From: Halarcobacter sp.
Lineage (GTDB): Bacteria > Campylobacterota > Campylobacteria > Campylobacterales > Arcobacteraceae
Length of the DNA: 64,000 bases
Assembly: GCF_963676935.1 (NCBI RefSeq)
Contig: NZ_OY781470.1
Location: forward strand, 1,460,680 to 1,524,679
Reading direction: 5' to 3'
Below the pieces are notes generated by a model. It was not told the DNA's origin, ran no database searches, and worked only from the letters and a program-made list of their open reading frames with translations. Below, piece by piece: positions 46,328-55,015 of this stretch (position 1 is its first letter; each line of letters begins with the position of its first letter). A program made the translations under genes and the position numbers.

Positions 46328-47257
46328 TTAATATAAATTTATTTTTAGTACATTATCTTCTTCAAATAGATGTATGCCTAATATTTTATAATACTCTTTG
46401 ATTAAGTAAGCTAGATTATTGTAGATATTTAAAGTTATAAATCCATTTGGATAAAGGTGATGTATTGAATTTAATTCATGTGTTAAATTTATAAAGGTTT
46501 CTATAAAATCTGTTTTTTCTAACTCCAAGGCAAGTAAACAATCTAATTGATTTAGATTTATATTTAATCCATTTAAATACCCTATTAAATATGATGCACT
46601 TTTTAATACAGATTCGACCTGTTTTATGCTTAATTGAATTAGATCTTCCCTTGAATTATTTATTTTGTAAGCTGTTAGTTGTGTTTTTATATCTTTTAAT
46701 TTATTAACTTTATATAATAAACTATTTGCAAAACTAATAGGATAATCTGTTTTTATTGCACTACTAGAAGATATATAGTTTGCTATATATTCACTCCAGC
46801 AAAGTTCTGCAATTGGATAGGTTATAGAATCTACACCTTCATATCGCTTATTTTTTAATATATTTTTAAAAGCATCAATTTTTTTATTATTGTCATGAAT
46901 ATGTGCAAACTCATGATGTAATATATGGAAGAGTTTTTTGGCATCTAATTCTTCTTCATTTTTTAAATAATTTTTTATCATTTTTGATTTTACTACTAAA
47001 TAAAATTCATAATCATTTTTTGTTTCTAAAGTTAACACTGCAGCATAAATATCTTTTGACATTTCAAATCTATTTTTTTTTGAGTTATTATTCAATAAAA
47101 AAGATATATCATTTTTATAATCAGAGCTAATTAGTATATTTGTAAATCTTCTTAAGTCTAAAAAGCTAAGTTCTTTTATTAGATGATTTATCAATTTTAA
47201 TGCTCTATTTGATTCAATTATTGATAAACCATTAATCTCTATATTTATCTCTTTCAT
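46328..47257 (-). CDS. Hypothetical protein with an HExxH motif
   Basis: The 309-residue protein has HHEFAH in a helix near residue 118 (LFHILHHEFAHIHDNNKK), the zinc-site pattern of gluzincin-type peptidases. An SEYIANYIS segment about 45 residues on could hold the third ligand glutamate. No signal peptide or membrane segment is present. The rest is helical and AT-codon-rich. It stands alone, upstream of a rhodanese on the other strand. It may be an intracellular peptidase or a protein similar to those of toxin or regulator systems; I cannot assign one. Confidence 0.6.
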   Translation of the reverse strand: MKEINIEINGLSIIESNRALKLINHLIKELSFLDLRRFTNILISSDYKNDISFLLNNNSKKNRFEMSKDIYAAVLTLETKNDYEFYLVVKSKMIKNYLKNEEELDAKKLFHILHHEFAHIHDNNKKIDAFKNILKNKRYEGVDSITYPIAELCWSEYIANYISSSSAIKTDYPISFANSLLYKVNKLKDIKTQLTAYKINNSREDLIQLSIKQVESVLKSASYLIGYLNGLNINLNQLDCLLALELEKTDFIETFINLTHELNSIHHLYPNGFITLNIYNNLAYLIKEYYKILGIHLFEEDNVLKINLY

Positions 47258-47399
47258 TGTATATACCTTATATTATTAATTATAAAATAGTTTTATTTCT
47301 CAAGATTAATGAAGAAATATTATTATAATTTTTTAAGCTCAAATATAGGTTATTCTTATAATATATTTATATATAAAAATATTATAAAAGGAGTTAGCA

Positions 47400-48083
47400 A
47401 TGAAAATAAAACAAGCACTTGTATTATTGGTTTCAGTTGTAATCATTAGTACATTAAATGCAAAAGGTTTTGATTTAAAAAACATGGGAGTAGATGTTAA
47501 GAACTACGATGATAAAACCATCACAATTACAAGAATACATGATGAAGAGTGTCGTTCAATAAATGGTGCTGACCCTAAAAATATCTGGTCAGGGAATTAT
47601 GCAAATGAAAAACTTCCTTCAAAATGTATTAAGAAATTTGTAACAACTGTTGGTAAAATCACACCAATGAAAATTACGGATAAAATTGAAACAATAGGAG
47701 AACTTGAAGTAATTAAATTTATAAAAGAAGCTCAAACAGACAAAAATAAGCTTCTTATTGATGCAAGGCTTCCTGATTGGTTTTTACAAATGAGTATTCC
47801 TACAGCTGAAAATATTCCCTTTACTTATTTTAACAAAGATAAATACCCTGATGATTTTTATGATGTATTAGAAATGATTGGAGTAAAAGAGATAAGTGAT
47901 GGTAAATATGACTTTTCAAAAGCAAAAGAGTTAGTACTTTTTTGTAATGGAGCATGGTGCCCACAATCTACATTTGCCATTGAAAATCTTATAAAACTTG
48001 GATATCCAGAAGAAAAATTAAAATGGTATAGAGGTGGAATGTACTCTTGGAAAATGTTAAACTTAACAACTACATCAGAATAA
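47400..48083 (+). CDS. Periplasmic rhodanese-domain protein
   Basis: The 227-residue protein has a signal peptide (KQALVLLVSVVIISTLNA) and a single rhodanese domain (about 105-222) with active Cys in LFCNGAWCPQS near residue 195. Rhodaneses move sulfane sulfur between thiols. A paralogue lies in the sox cluster at 56831-57481; the two share DFSKAK, CNGxWC and YRGGM. The N-terminal part has two cysteines (ECRS, PSKC) that the other copy lacks. Followed by a strong terminator. Confidence 0.88.
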   Translation: MKIKQALVLLVSVVIISTLNAKGFDLKNMGVDVKNYDDKTITITRIHDEECRSINGADPKNIWSGNYANEKLPSKCIKKFVTTVGKITPMKITDKIETIGELEVIKFIKEAQTDKNKLLIDARLPDWFLQMSIPTAENIPFTYFNKDKYPDDFYDVLEMIGVKEISDGKYDFSKAKELVLFCNGAWCPQSTFAIENLIKLGYPEEKLKWYRGGMYSWKMLNLTTTSE

Positions 48084-48104
48084 AGACTACCTAAGGGTAG
48101 TCTT
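48083..48104. terminator. Bidirectional terminator between the rhodanese and HD-GYP genes
   Basis: A perfect 9-base stem (AAGACTACC at 48083-48091, GGTAGTCTT at 48096-48104) with a TAAG loop spans the ends of two convergent genes. T-rich ends lie outside the stem on both strands. Good intrinsic terminator in both directions. Confidence 0.85.
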
Positions 48105-49260
48105 AAATAAATATCTTTTTAAAATCTTCACTAATTGCTTTATCTATTTTCCCTTCTTTAGCAAAAGTTTCTAATACTTTAATTGCTTCAATATTTGAAA
48201 AAGCATCTCTATATTTTTTTTCAGAAGTTAAAGATGAATATATATTTGTAATACTCAATAATCTATCTTTTAAACTTAAATCCTTTCCTTCAAATGAATA
48301 AGGATACCCACTACCATCAATAAACTCTTGCACTCTAGTTGCCCAAGTATTTATATCACTAAAACCAATTATATTTGATAATGTCTTGTTTGTATAGTAA
48401 GGGTAAGCTTTAATCTGTTTATGTTCATATGGCTCTAAAACTATATCCTTATCTATGAGCTTCTGAGGTATAAAAAACTTACCAACATTTGATAAACTAG
48501 CCGCAATTAAAAACGTTTGTTTATCTTTATGATCAAAATTATAAAAATCAGCAACCTTTTTACAATTTTCCAATAATCTACTTTCTTTATCTATAATTTT
48601 ATAAAAAATTGAAGTCATTGAAAGAATGTCTTCAAAATCTAATGCTTGAGTATAATCAAATAGTGAAGAAAAAATATAAGTTAACATCTCTTGCTCATTT
48701 TGCAAATCTAACCAAAAAGACTCAACTTCACTAAACTCTATAAAACACTCTACAATATCTGATGAAAACAATACTAGTTCATTATTCTTTACAAAATTAA
48801 CAATTCTTTCTCTGTTAGAGATATCTTTATTTGATAAATCAAAATTTGAATCTATAATATCTGCAAAAGCTATAAATTGTGAAAACAAAGGTATCTCTTC
48901 CCCTTTTAATCCAAAAACACCACTTCCATCATAGTGTTCACAATGATATTTAATTATCTCCTTTTCATCTGTTAAGAAAGGGAAACTTTTTATATACTCT
49001 TCTCCAAGTAAACAATACTCTTTTTCACGTTTAGTAGTTTCTTTTAATGCAATATTATGAATTAATGAATAAGAACATATATCTGAAAGATACTCTTTTT
49101 CATAATTAAACTCTTTTGCTAGTTTTAATGCTATAAAAGCGATTTTTTTTGAATGTTTTAAATCGGTATTATAATATTCATTTTCTATTGCATCTAAAGG
49201 ATACGAAAGTGCTAATAAAAAATTATTTAGATTAAATTGTATTTGTCTTTTTTTATCCAT
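48103..49260 (-). CDS. Double HD-GYP-like protein
   Basis: The 385-residue protein holds two HD-GYP-type domains in tandem. The first (about 30-160) has HSKKIAFIALKLAKEF, then SLIHNIAL with HN in place of HD, then KYHCEHYDGSGVFGLKGEEIP. The second (about 220-370) has LSNVGKFFIPQKL and FIDGSGYPYSFEGKDLS but lacks most metal ligands. HD-GYP enzymes break down cyclic di-GMP; the altered ligands mean one or both domains may only bind it. No receiver or membrane part is present. Convergent with the rhodanese gene. Confidence 0.8.
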   Translation of the reverse strand: MDKKRQIQFNLNNFLLALSYPLDAIENEYYNTDLKHSKKIAFIALKLAKEFNYEKEYLSDICSYSLIHNIALKETTKREKEYCLLGEEYIKSFPFLTDEKEIIKYHCEHYDGSGVFGLKGEEIPLFSQFIAFADIIDSNFDLSNKDISNRERIVNFVKNNELVLFSSDIVECFIEFSEVESFWLDLQNEQEMLTYIFSSLFDYTQALDFEDILSMTSIFYKIIDKESRLLENCKKVADFYNFDHKDKQTFLIAASLSNVGKFFIPQKLIDKDIVLEPYEHKQIKAYPYYTNKTLSNIIGFSDINTWATRVQEFIDGSGYPYSFEGKDLSLKDRLLSITNIYSSLTSEKKYRDAFSNIEAIKVLETFAKEGKIDKAISEDFKKIFI

Positions 49261-49378
49261 GATAAATCCTGTATTTTAATAATTGATGCTACTATATATT
49301 TTCTAAATATAGTTTAAAATAGAATAAATTTATTTGATTTATTATATAATAAATATTTATATTTATTTGGAGCCAAAT

Positions 49379-51316
49379 TTGAATTACAACAACATGTTAA
49401 AATTCAAAAAAATTGTATCTATAGCTTTTTTTTTGTATATTTTTGTTATTTATTTTATTTATCAAGATAATAAAAATAGTGAGATATATAATGAAAAAAT
49501 AAATATTCAAGATGTGCTTATTCAAACTAAAGCAGTTAGAAAATATGTAAGTAATGACCAAAAAGATGAGATATATGAACTCCAAAAAAAAGGTATAATT
49601 TCATATCATTATTTTACATCTCCTTTATTATCATCAACTTATAGTGCAAATAAAGTTAATGAATATTACAACGAAATAAAAAAAAGTTTAAACCTACCAC
49701 CAATCGATATTAGATTTGCTTCTCCAAATCCCAGAAATCCAAACAATATGACAACAAAAGAGGAAAAAGAGATTTTAGATCAATTTATTTCAGGTAAAAT
49801 TGATTCTTATGAAACAATAAAAAAAACTAAAGATGGAGATGTATTATATTTAGCATTGCCTACAAGAAAACTTGAAGCCAAATGTATGAGATGCCACGAT
49901 ACCCCTGAAATAGCACCAAAACAACTTGTTGAGATGTATGGAGACACTGCAGGTTTTGGTGAAAAAGAGGGAAATATTAAAGCTATTATGTCTATTGAAA
50001 AACCTCTAAAAGTAGCATATAATAAAGCTTTTGAACAGACATTAAAATCTGCAATTTATATTTTAATTGCTACATTAATATTTGTATATTTTTATTATAA
50101 TTTTAATAAAAAAATATATATTAAAAATAAACAACTTGAAAAACTTAATAAAAATCTTGATACAAAAGTAAAAGAAAGAACTACAGAGTTAAATAACTCA
50201 AAAATACAACTTTTAAATGTGATAAATAGTAGTGAATTGGGCTATTGGGATTGGGAAATAAATACTAAAAAACTTTTTGTAAATGATATCTGGCTTAATA
50301 TGATAGGAATAAAAAAAGAAAACTTTGATAACACTATCTCTCAATGGTTTGATAAAATCCACCCTGAAGATTTTCAATATGTTACAACTACAATTGATGA
50401 TGCTTTTAAAAAAGAGATATCTTTTTCAATTGAATATAGAATAAAACATAGTAATAATAACTATATTTGGGTTGAATGTGTAGGAGGTGTTGTACAAAGA
50501 GATTCTCAAGGAAAAGTGATACAAGCTTGTGGTATTCATAGAAATATAGATGAAAAGAAACAAAATGAAAATAAAGTTAAAGAACAAGAACTATTAATAC
50601 AAAACCAAGCAAGAGTTGCATCTATGGGTGAAATGTTAAAAAACGTATCTCATCAATGGAAACAACCACTTTCAATAATAACTACTGTTGCAAGTACAAT
50701 GAAACTTTCATATGAATTTAATCAACCAATGAAAAATAAAGAGATTATTGAATTTTCAGAAAAAATCTTAGAAAATGGTAATTATTTAGCAAAAGTTGTA
50801 AATGATTTTGCTTCATATTTTGATAATAATATACAAAAGAAAGAAGAATTAAACCTATCAACTACTATTAATAAAATAGTAAATATGATGAAATCTGAAA
50901 TTGATGCAATTAAATATATAGATGATGTTGATGAAGATTTATTTATTTATATTAATGAAAACTTTTTTACACAAGCTTTATTAAATATAATAAATAATTC
51001 ACATGATGCTTTTAATATAAATTCAATAGATGAAAGATATAGATTTGTTTTTATAAATGCTAAGAAAGAAGATTCAAATATAATTATAAATATGAAAGAT
51101 ACTGCTGGAGGAATAGAAGAAAATATAATAAATAAAATATTTGAACCTTATTTTACTACTAAGCATCAAAGTTTAGGTACTGGGATTGGATTATATATGA
51201 CTAACCAGATTATAAGTAAACATTTAAAAGGTACAATAACTGCTAAAAATAGTGTATATAAATTTGAAGGAAAACAACTAAAAGGTTGTGAATTCAACAT
51301 TATCATACCATCTTAA
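49379..51316 (+). CDS. Heme-sensor (Tll0287-like) histidine kinase
   Basis: The protein (645 residues from TTG 49379, TTGGAG ahead) starts with a membrane segment (about 10-28), then a periplasmic DUF3365/Tll0287-like domain with a c-type heme site CMRCHDT (near residue 170). A second membrane segment, a coiled coil, a PAS domain (about 285-390), an H-box (VSHQWKQPLS) and an HATPase domain (NNSHDAF, GTGIGLYM) follow. The heme makes it a likely redox or gas sensor. No response-regulator gene is adjacent, so it is an orphan kinase. It lies beside sox genes. Confidence 0.88.
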   Translation: MNYNNMLKFKKIVSIAFFLYIFVIYFIYQDNKNSEIYNEKINIQDVLIQTKAVRKYVSNDQKDEIYELQKKGIISYHYFTSPLLSSTYSANKVNEYYNEIKKSLNLPPIDIRFASPNPRNPNNMTTKEEKEILDQFISGKIDSYETIKKTKDGDVLYLALPTRKLEAKCMRCHDTPEIAPKQLVEMYGDTAGFGEKEGNIKAIMSIEKPLKVAYNKAFEQTLKSAIYILIATLIFVYFYYNFNKKIYIKNKQLEKLNKNLDTKVKERTTELNNSKIQLLNVINSSELGYWDWEINTKKLFVNDIWLNMIGIKKENFDNTISQWFDKIHPEDFQYVTTTIDDAFKKEISFSIEYRIKHSNNNYIWVECVGGVVQRDSQGKVIQACGIHRNIDEKKQNENKVKEQELLIQNQARVASMGEMLKNVSHQWKQPLSIITTVASTMKLSYEFNQPMKNKEIIEFSEKILENGNYLAKVVNDFASYFDNNIQKKEELNLSTTINKIVNMMKSEIDAIKYIDDVDEDLFIYINENFFTQALLNIINNSHDAFNINSIDERYRFVFINAKKEDSNIIINMKDTAGGIEENIINKIFEPYFTTKHQSLGTGIGLYMTNQIISKHLKGTITAKNSVYKFEGKQLKGCEFNIIIPS

Positions 51317-51409
51317 AATTACTCAAACACAAGACCCTAATTATAAAATATAATTATATATTAATTTTTTGTTTATATAATATTTTATAATTATAATATA
51401 GGGAATAAA

Positions 51410-52330
51410 ATGAAAAAAACTATCAGTTCAATCTTAATTTTAGGAACCGTTTCACTATTTGGTTTTGATTACAAGCTTAAGCCTGAAAAAGTAAATGAAA
51501 ATACATGGTGTTTTCTAGGTAAGCTTGAAGCTCCATCAAAACAAAATGGTGGTTTTATGTCAAATCATTGTTATGTAAATACAGGGAAAAGTTATGTTTT
51601 AATTGATTCTGGAGGAACATATGAAATTGCAAAACAAGCATATGAACAGATGCAAAAGATTGCTAATTTACCAGTAGATACAGTTATTCTAACTCATGAA
51701 CATGACGACCATTGGTTAGGAGCATCTTTTCATAAAGAAAAATTTAATTCTAAACTTGTAGGTTCTTCAGCAATAAATAAACATTATGAAGAAAACTCAA
51801 AAACAAGAATGTTCAAAATGTTAACACCTGATGCAATAAAAAATACAAAAATAGTAAAAATAGATAAAGAGATAAAAGAACCTACTATTTTAAATATAAA
51901 TGGATTAGAGTTTCAAATTATTCCTGTTGGAACTAAAGCACACACAAGTGATGACCTATTTGTATATGTACCTCAAATAAAAACTTTATTTTCAAGTGAT
52001 TTAGTAATGAATGGAAGAATAACATCTAATAGAGATGGCTCAGTAATAGGTCAATTAAAAGCTATAAAGATGATTGAAAAAATGGACTACAAAAATTTAG
52101 TACCAGGTCATGGTTTAGATACAAGTAAAAATGCAATAAATGAAACAAAACAATATTTTACATTATTAAAACAAAGAGTTTTAGAAGCAATTGAAGAAGA
52201 TGTAGGAGTTGAGAACATAACAAAAGTTATAAAAATGGAAGAGTTTAAAAATAAGGCTTTATATGATGAGTTAAATTCTAGAAATGTATTTGATGCATAT
52301 AGAGAGTTAGAGTTTTATGAAGAGGAATAA
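51410..52330 (+). CDS. Metallo-beta-lactamase-fold protein (SoxH-like)
   Basis: The 306-residue protein has an N-terminal signal peptide (TISSILILGTVSLFG) and the metallo-beta-lactamase site THEHDDHWLGA near residue 97, with later ligands in GTKAHTSDDLFVYV and PGHG. The layout matches SoxH-type proteins found near sox genes, whose role is unclear. The 3' end forms a perfect palindrome with the convergent hydrolase gene. Other hydrolase roles (glyoxalase II-like) are possible. Confidence 0.8.
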   Translation: MKKTISSILILGTVSLFGFDYKLKPEKVNENTWCFLGKLEAPSKQNGGFMSNHCYVNTGKSYVLIDSGGTYEIAKQAYEQMQKIANLPVDTVILTHEHDDHWLGASFHKEKFNSKLVGSSAINKHYEENSKTRMFKMLTPDAIKNTKIVKIDKEIKEPTILNINGLEFQIIPVGTKAHTSDDLFVYVPQIKTLFSSDLVMNGRITSNRDGSVIGQLKAIKMIEKMDYKNLVPGHGLDTSKNAINETKQYFTLLKQRVLEAIEEDVGVENITKVIKMEEFKNKALYDELNSRNVFDAYRELEFYEEE

Positions 52331-52342
52331 TTATTCCTCTTC
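52319..52342. repeat. 24-base palindrome shared by two convergent 3' ends
   Basis: GAAGAGGAATAA at 52319-52330 and its exact inverse TTATTCCTCTTC at 52331-52342 meet at the stop codons. Each half encodes Glu-Glu and the stop of one gene (EEE* and EEE*). A 12-base stem could end transcription from either side, though no T-run follows. Confidence 0.8.
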
Positions 52343-53110
52343 TAACATTTCAGTTATAGCTTCTATTGAAGCATCAGTCATATCTAAATCAATATGCCCT
52401 GCTCCTTCAACTTTAACTAATTTTGCATTTAAGCCTTTTTCTTGTGCAATTTTATAAAATGATGTTGTAACTTCAGGTTTAGAGATTTCATCTTTTGTTC
52501 CATAAATAAAAAGAAATTTTGCTTCTTTATTAACATCATCTATAACATCAACTAAAGAGATTAAATCACCTTTTTCATCTTTATGAATATCATATCTTCC
52601 ACCTGCTAATGCAATATTTTGAACTAAATCTGGATTTAAACCCATTAAAGTAGCTCCCATCATAGCTCCAGCACTATGTCCGATATATGTTACTTCTTCA
52701 GCATTATATTTTTCTTTTAATGCTTTAATCAATTTTCCCAAAAATAAAACATACTCTTTTTTTGCTGCTAAGTTTTTAACACCTTTATGAGCTAAAGATG
52801 TAAAATTATTTGTTGAAGAACCTGAATAACCAGGAAGAGCAACAGCAATTGTAGTTAAATCTGTATTCATATTCATAGTTTCAGCAAAAGGAGCATATCT
52901 TCCTAAAGTATTAGTTCCTTCATCCCAAGTTCCATGAACAATCACAACAATTCTATCATTAGATTCCCCCTTATAAGCTCTATATTCAATACACTCCCCA
53001 CCTGCAAAAATGAAATTGTCTTTAGTACACTCTTCTTTACTAATTTTATTTGCTTCTAAAGTTAATGAGAAAACAAAAACTAGTAGTAATAATGAAACTT
53101 TTTTAAACAT
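52331..53110 (-). CDS. Periplasmic alpha/beta hydrolase
   Basis: The 259-residue protein has a signal peptide (KKVSLLLLVFVFSLTLEA) and the alpha/beta hydrolase nucleophile elbow GHSAG (YIGHSAGAMMG near residue 148). An oxyanion-site VIVHGTWDEG lies near residue 57, and the catalytic Asp and His are in the C-terminal third (FIYGTKDEIS; VEGAGHIDLD). Substrate unknown; a lipase, esterase or peptidase role is possible. It ends against the SoxH-like gene. Confidence 0.88.
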   Translation of the reverse strand: MFKKVSLLLLVFVFSLTLEANKISKEECTKDNFIFAGGECIEYRAYKGESNDRIVVIVHGTWDEGTNTLGRYAPFAETMNMNTDLTTIAVALPGYSGSSTNNFTSLAHKGVKNLAAKKEYVLFLGKLIKALKEKYNAEEVTYIGHSAGAMMGATLMGLNPDLVQNIALAGGRYDIHKDEKGDLISLVDVIDDVNKEAKFLFIYGTKDEISKPEVTTSFYKIAQEKGLNAKLVKVEGAGHIDLDMTDASIEAITEMLEEE

Positions 53111-53157
53111 TTTAACTCCTTTTTTGTGTTTGATTTATTCTATAAAAATAGGCTTAG

Positions 53158-53189
53158 TTCTATATTTATTTTTTATTATAAATATAGAA
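53158..53189. promoter_or_regulatory. 12-base perfect inverted repeat in the hydrolase leader
   Basis: TTCTATATTTAT (53158-53169) and ATAAATATAGAA (53178-53189) are 8 bases apart, in the 112-base gap between the DsrE and hydrolase genes. It is AT-only apart from one C/G pair. It could be an operator for the hydrolase gene or a weak hairpin ending DsrE mRNA. Confidence 0.4.
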
Positions 53190-53222
53190 ACTAAATTTAA
53201 TGTAGTTATTTATTATATTAGT

Positions 53223-53660
53223 TTAGTAAGCAATTATGCCAACATATCCAGCAACTTGTCTCTCTATAAGTTCAACAATACCTGCTTGAACATAAGATAC
53301 ACCATCGATAAAGTCATCTTTAGTCCAATTCATTGTTTCCATTGTATTTTTACATACAATAAATTCAACATCATATTCCATTAAAGAATTTATTCTTGTT
53401 AAAGTATCTTTATCATAATCTTTTTTTAAAGCTCTAACACCATTGCCATAAGAGATTACAACAACCTTTAGACTCTCTTCTGGATACTCTTTTAAGATAT
53501 TATAAATAGTACTCAGATTATGATTCACTTTTTTTAAATCAGAGTCATATAATTGAATAGCGACTTTTCTTGGTTCATCAAATGTAGGTTGTGGGTCACT
53601 AAATGTTGATTGGGCATAACTAAATATAGTAATAAATACTAATAATATAATTTTTTTCAT
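53223..53660 (-). CDS. Periplasmic DsrE-family protein
   Basis: The 145-residue protein has a signal peptide (KKIILLVFITIFSYAQS) and a DsrE/DsrF-like alpha/beta domain: KVAIQLYDSDLKKVNHNLSTI near residue 32, FIVCKNTMETM with a single conserved Cys near 104, and GIVELIERQVAGYVGI at the end. DsrE-type proteins bind or relay persulfide sulfur. It is next to a MOSC gene and the sox region, consistent with sulfur trafficking in the periplasm. Confidence 0.82.
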   Translation of the reverse strand: MKKIILLVFITIFSYAQSTFSDPQPTFDEPRKVAIQLYDSDLKKVNHNLSTIYNILKEYPEESLKVVVISYGNGVRALKKDYDKDTLTRINSLMEYDVEFIVCKNTMETMNWTKDDFIDGVSYVQAGIVELIERQVAGYVGIIAY

Positions 53661-53669
53661 TTTATTCCT

Positions 53670-54128
53670 TTATGATGCAATTTCATTGATATTTTCGTCT
53701 AATATTTCAACTTTAGAATTTTTAGAAATCATACCACTTTTTTCAATTTTACAATATAAACCTCTGCAGCTTTTTAATAATTTTGGTAATTTCTTATCAA
53801 AAACTGATAAATGGTTACAAATAGTACACTTTTCTGTAATTTGTATTATAGCTTCATCAATTTTGATTCTAGTTCCAACAGCTAAATCATGGGGATTAAA
53901 ATCAAAAAGAATATTTTCTCCTAAACTTCCAAATTCTAAATTTATAAAATATTCTTTTGCTAAATCATAACTATATGTACCAACTATCATAACTGTTTTA
54001 TCTAAATCATCACCCGCAAATTTATCATCTTTTATACCAAAATCAAATACTAATTCTAAATAATCAACCTGTGGTCTTGGTAGTCCACTTTGTCCAATTT
54101 TTGCACTAAAAGTGTCTATTATTTTCAT
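53670..54128 (-). CDS. MOSC-domain protein
   Basis: The 152-residue protein has a MOSC core (GTRIKIDEAIIQITEKCTICNHL near residue 88 and GDDLDKTVMIVGTYSYDLAK near 40), with four cysteines in CTICNHLSVF, SCRGLYC. MOSC domains handle sulfur on molybdenum cofactor or pyridoxal enzymes. The sulfur-carrying role fits its place between DsrE and a thioredoxin-fusion gene, and SoxC in the cluster is a molybdoenzyme. No signal peptide is seen. Confidence 0.75.
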   Translation of the reverse strand: MKIIDTFSAKIGQSGLPRPQVDYLELVFDFGIKDDKFAGDDLDKTVMIVGTYSYDLAKEYFINLEFGSLGENILFDFNPHDLAVGTRIKIDEAIIQITEKCTICNHLSVFDKKLPKLLKSCRGLYCKIEKSGMISKNSKVEILDENINEIAS

Positions 54129-54130
54129 AA

Positions 54131-54931
54131 TTATAAGTTTTCCTTTAATATTTGTAAAAAATCTTTTTTAACCCAAGCTCCAGGATAAGTATGCAAAAGC
54201 TCACCACCCGTAGTTAAAAAGAAAAATGTAGGAGTCATCCCCTTAAAATGTTTTTTTAAATCAAATGGCAATTTTACAAAATCAACATCTACTTCTAAAA
54301 AAATAAAATCTTCATTTATTGCTTCTTCTACCTCTGTTAAAGATAAAACTTCTTTTTTCATTTTCTTACAAAAATAACAAGTTTGTGAAGTAGCGAATAC
54401 TATAATTTGTTTACCCTCTTTTACAGCTTTTTCTAAAATCTCTTTTTCATCATAATCTTTAGTCAAAATTTTTACTGGTTTAGGATTGTTTTTTAATCTA
54501 TTCTTTTTATAGCCCATGAAATATTGTGCTAAAAGTTCAGCTTCTTCATCACTAATTTCCATAGGTTCTTTTTTCTTATAATATTTTAATATATGAGCAT
54601 CACAAATACTGTCATTTAAATCAGGATTTGCTAAATAATTTTTAAGATACTCTTCAATCTCTATTGGTCTCATATCAGGGTCATTTGGGTCACCAATTTT
54701 TTTACTACTCTCCATAATTGCCCAAGCTAACATATTCTCTGTAGGTATTGTTAAATTAAGTAAAGTGTTGTTTCTCTCAAAAAAATTCTCTTTTAATTTT
54801 TTAAATGAAATATATGATTTATGACATGATGAACATTTATCTTTAAATAATGTTTCACCCTCTTTAAAATCTGCATTTAAATTTACTACTAAAAAAATAA
54901 AAAATAGTAAAAAATATCCCTTTCTAATCAT
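54131..54931 (-). CDS. Cytochrome c-thioredoxin fusion protein
   Basis: The 266-residue protein has a signal peptide (GYFLLFFIFLVVNLNA), then one c-type heme site CSSCHKS (near residue 33), a helical cytochrome-like part up to about 155, and a thioredoxin-type domain with CYFCKKM (near residue 184). A conserved proline follows in KGMTPTFFFL. The thioredoxin part resembles SoxW. The heme domain would link it to periplasmic electron transfer, and the CxxC could reduce disulfides of Sox proteins. It lies 3 bases from the MOSC gene and 84 from soxB. Confidence 0.8.
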   Translation of the reverse strand: MIRKGYFLLFFIFLVVNLNADFKEGETLFKDKCSSCHKSYISFKKLKENFFERNNTLLNLTIPTENMLAWAIMESSKKIGDPNDPDMRPIEIEEYLKNYLANPDLNDSICDAHILKYYKKKEPMEISDEEAELLAQYFMGYKKNRLKNNPKPVKILTKDYDEKEILEKAVKEGKQIIVFATSQTCYFCKKMKKEVLSLTEVEEAINEDFIFLEVDVDFVKLPFDLKKHFKGMTPTFFFLTTGGELLHTYPGAWVKKDFLQILKENL

Positions 54932-54982
54932 CTTTTCTCCTTCAACTTAAAAGATACTTCAAAACAAATATCTATTAAATTG

Positions 54983-55008
54983 AAGAAGAGATAAAATTAT
55001 CTCTTCTT
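54983..55008 (-). terminator. Hairpin after soxB
   Basis: AAGAAGAGATAA and TTATCTCTTCTT form a perfect 12-base stem with a 2-base loop, 8 bases past the soxB stop. The tail is A/T-mixed rather than a clean T-run. It may end or slow the transcript before the thioredoxin-fusion gene. Confidence 0.55.
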
Positions 55009-55015
55009 AATTTAA

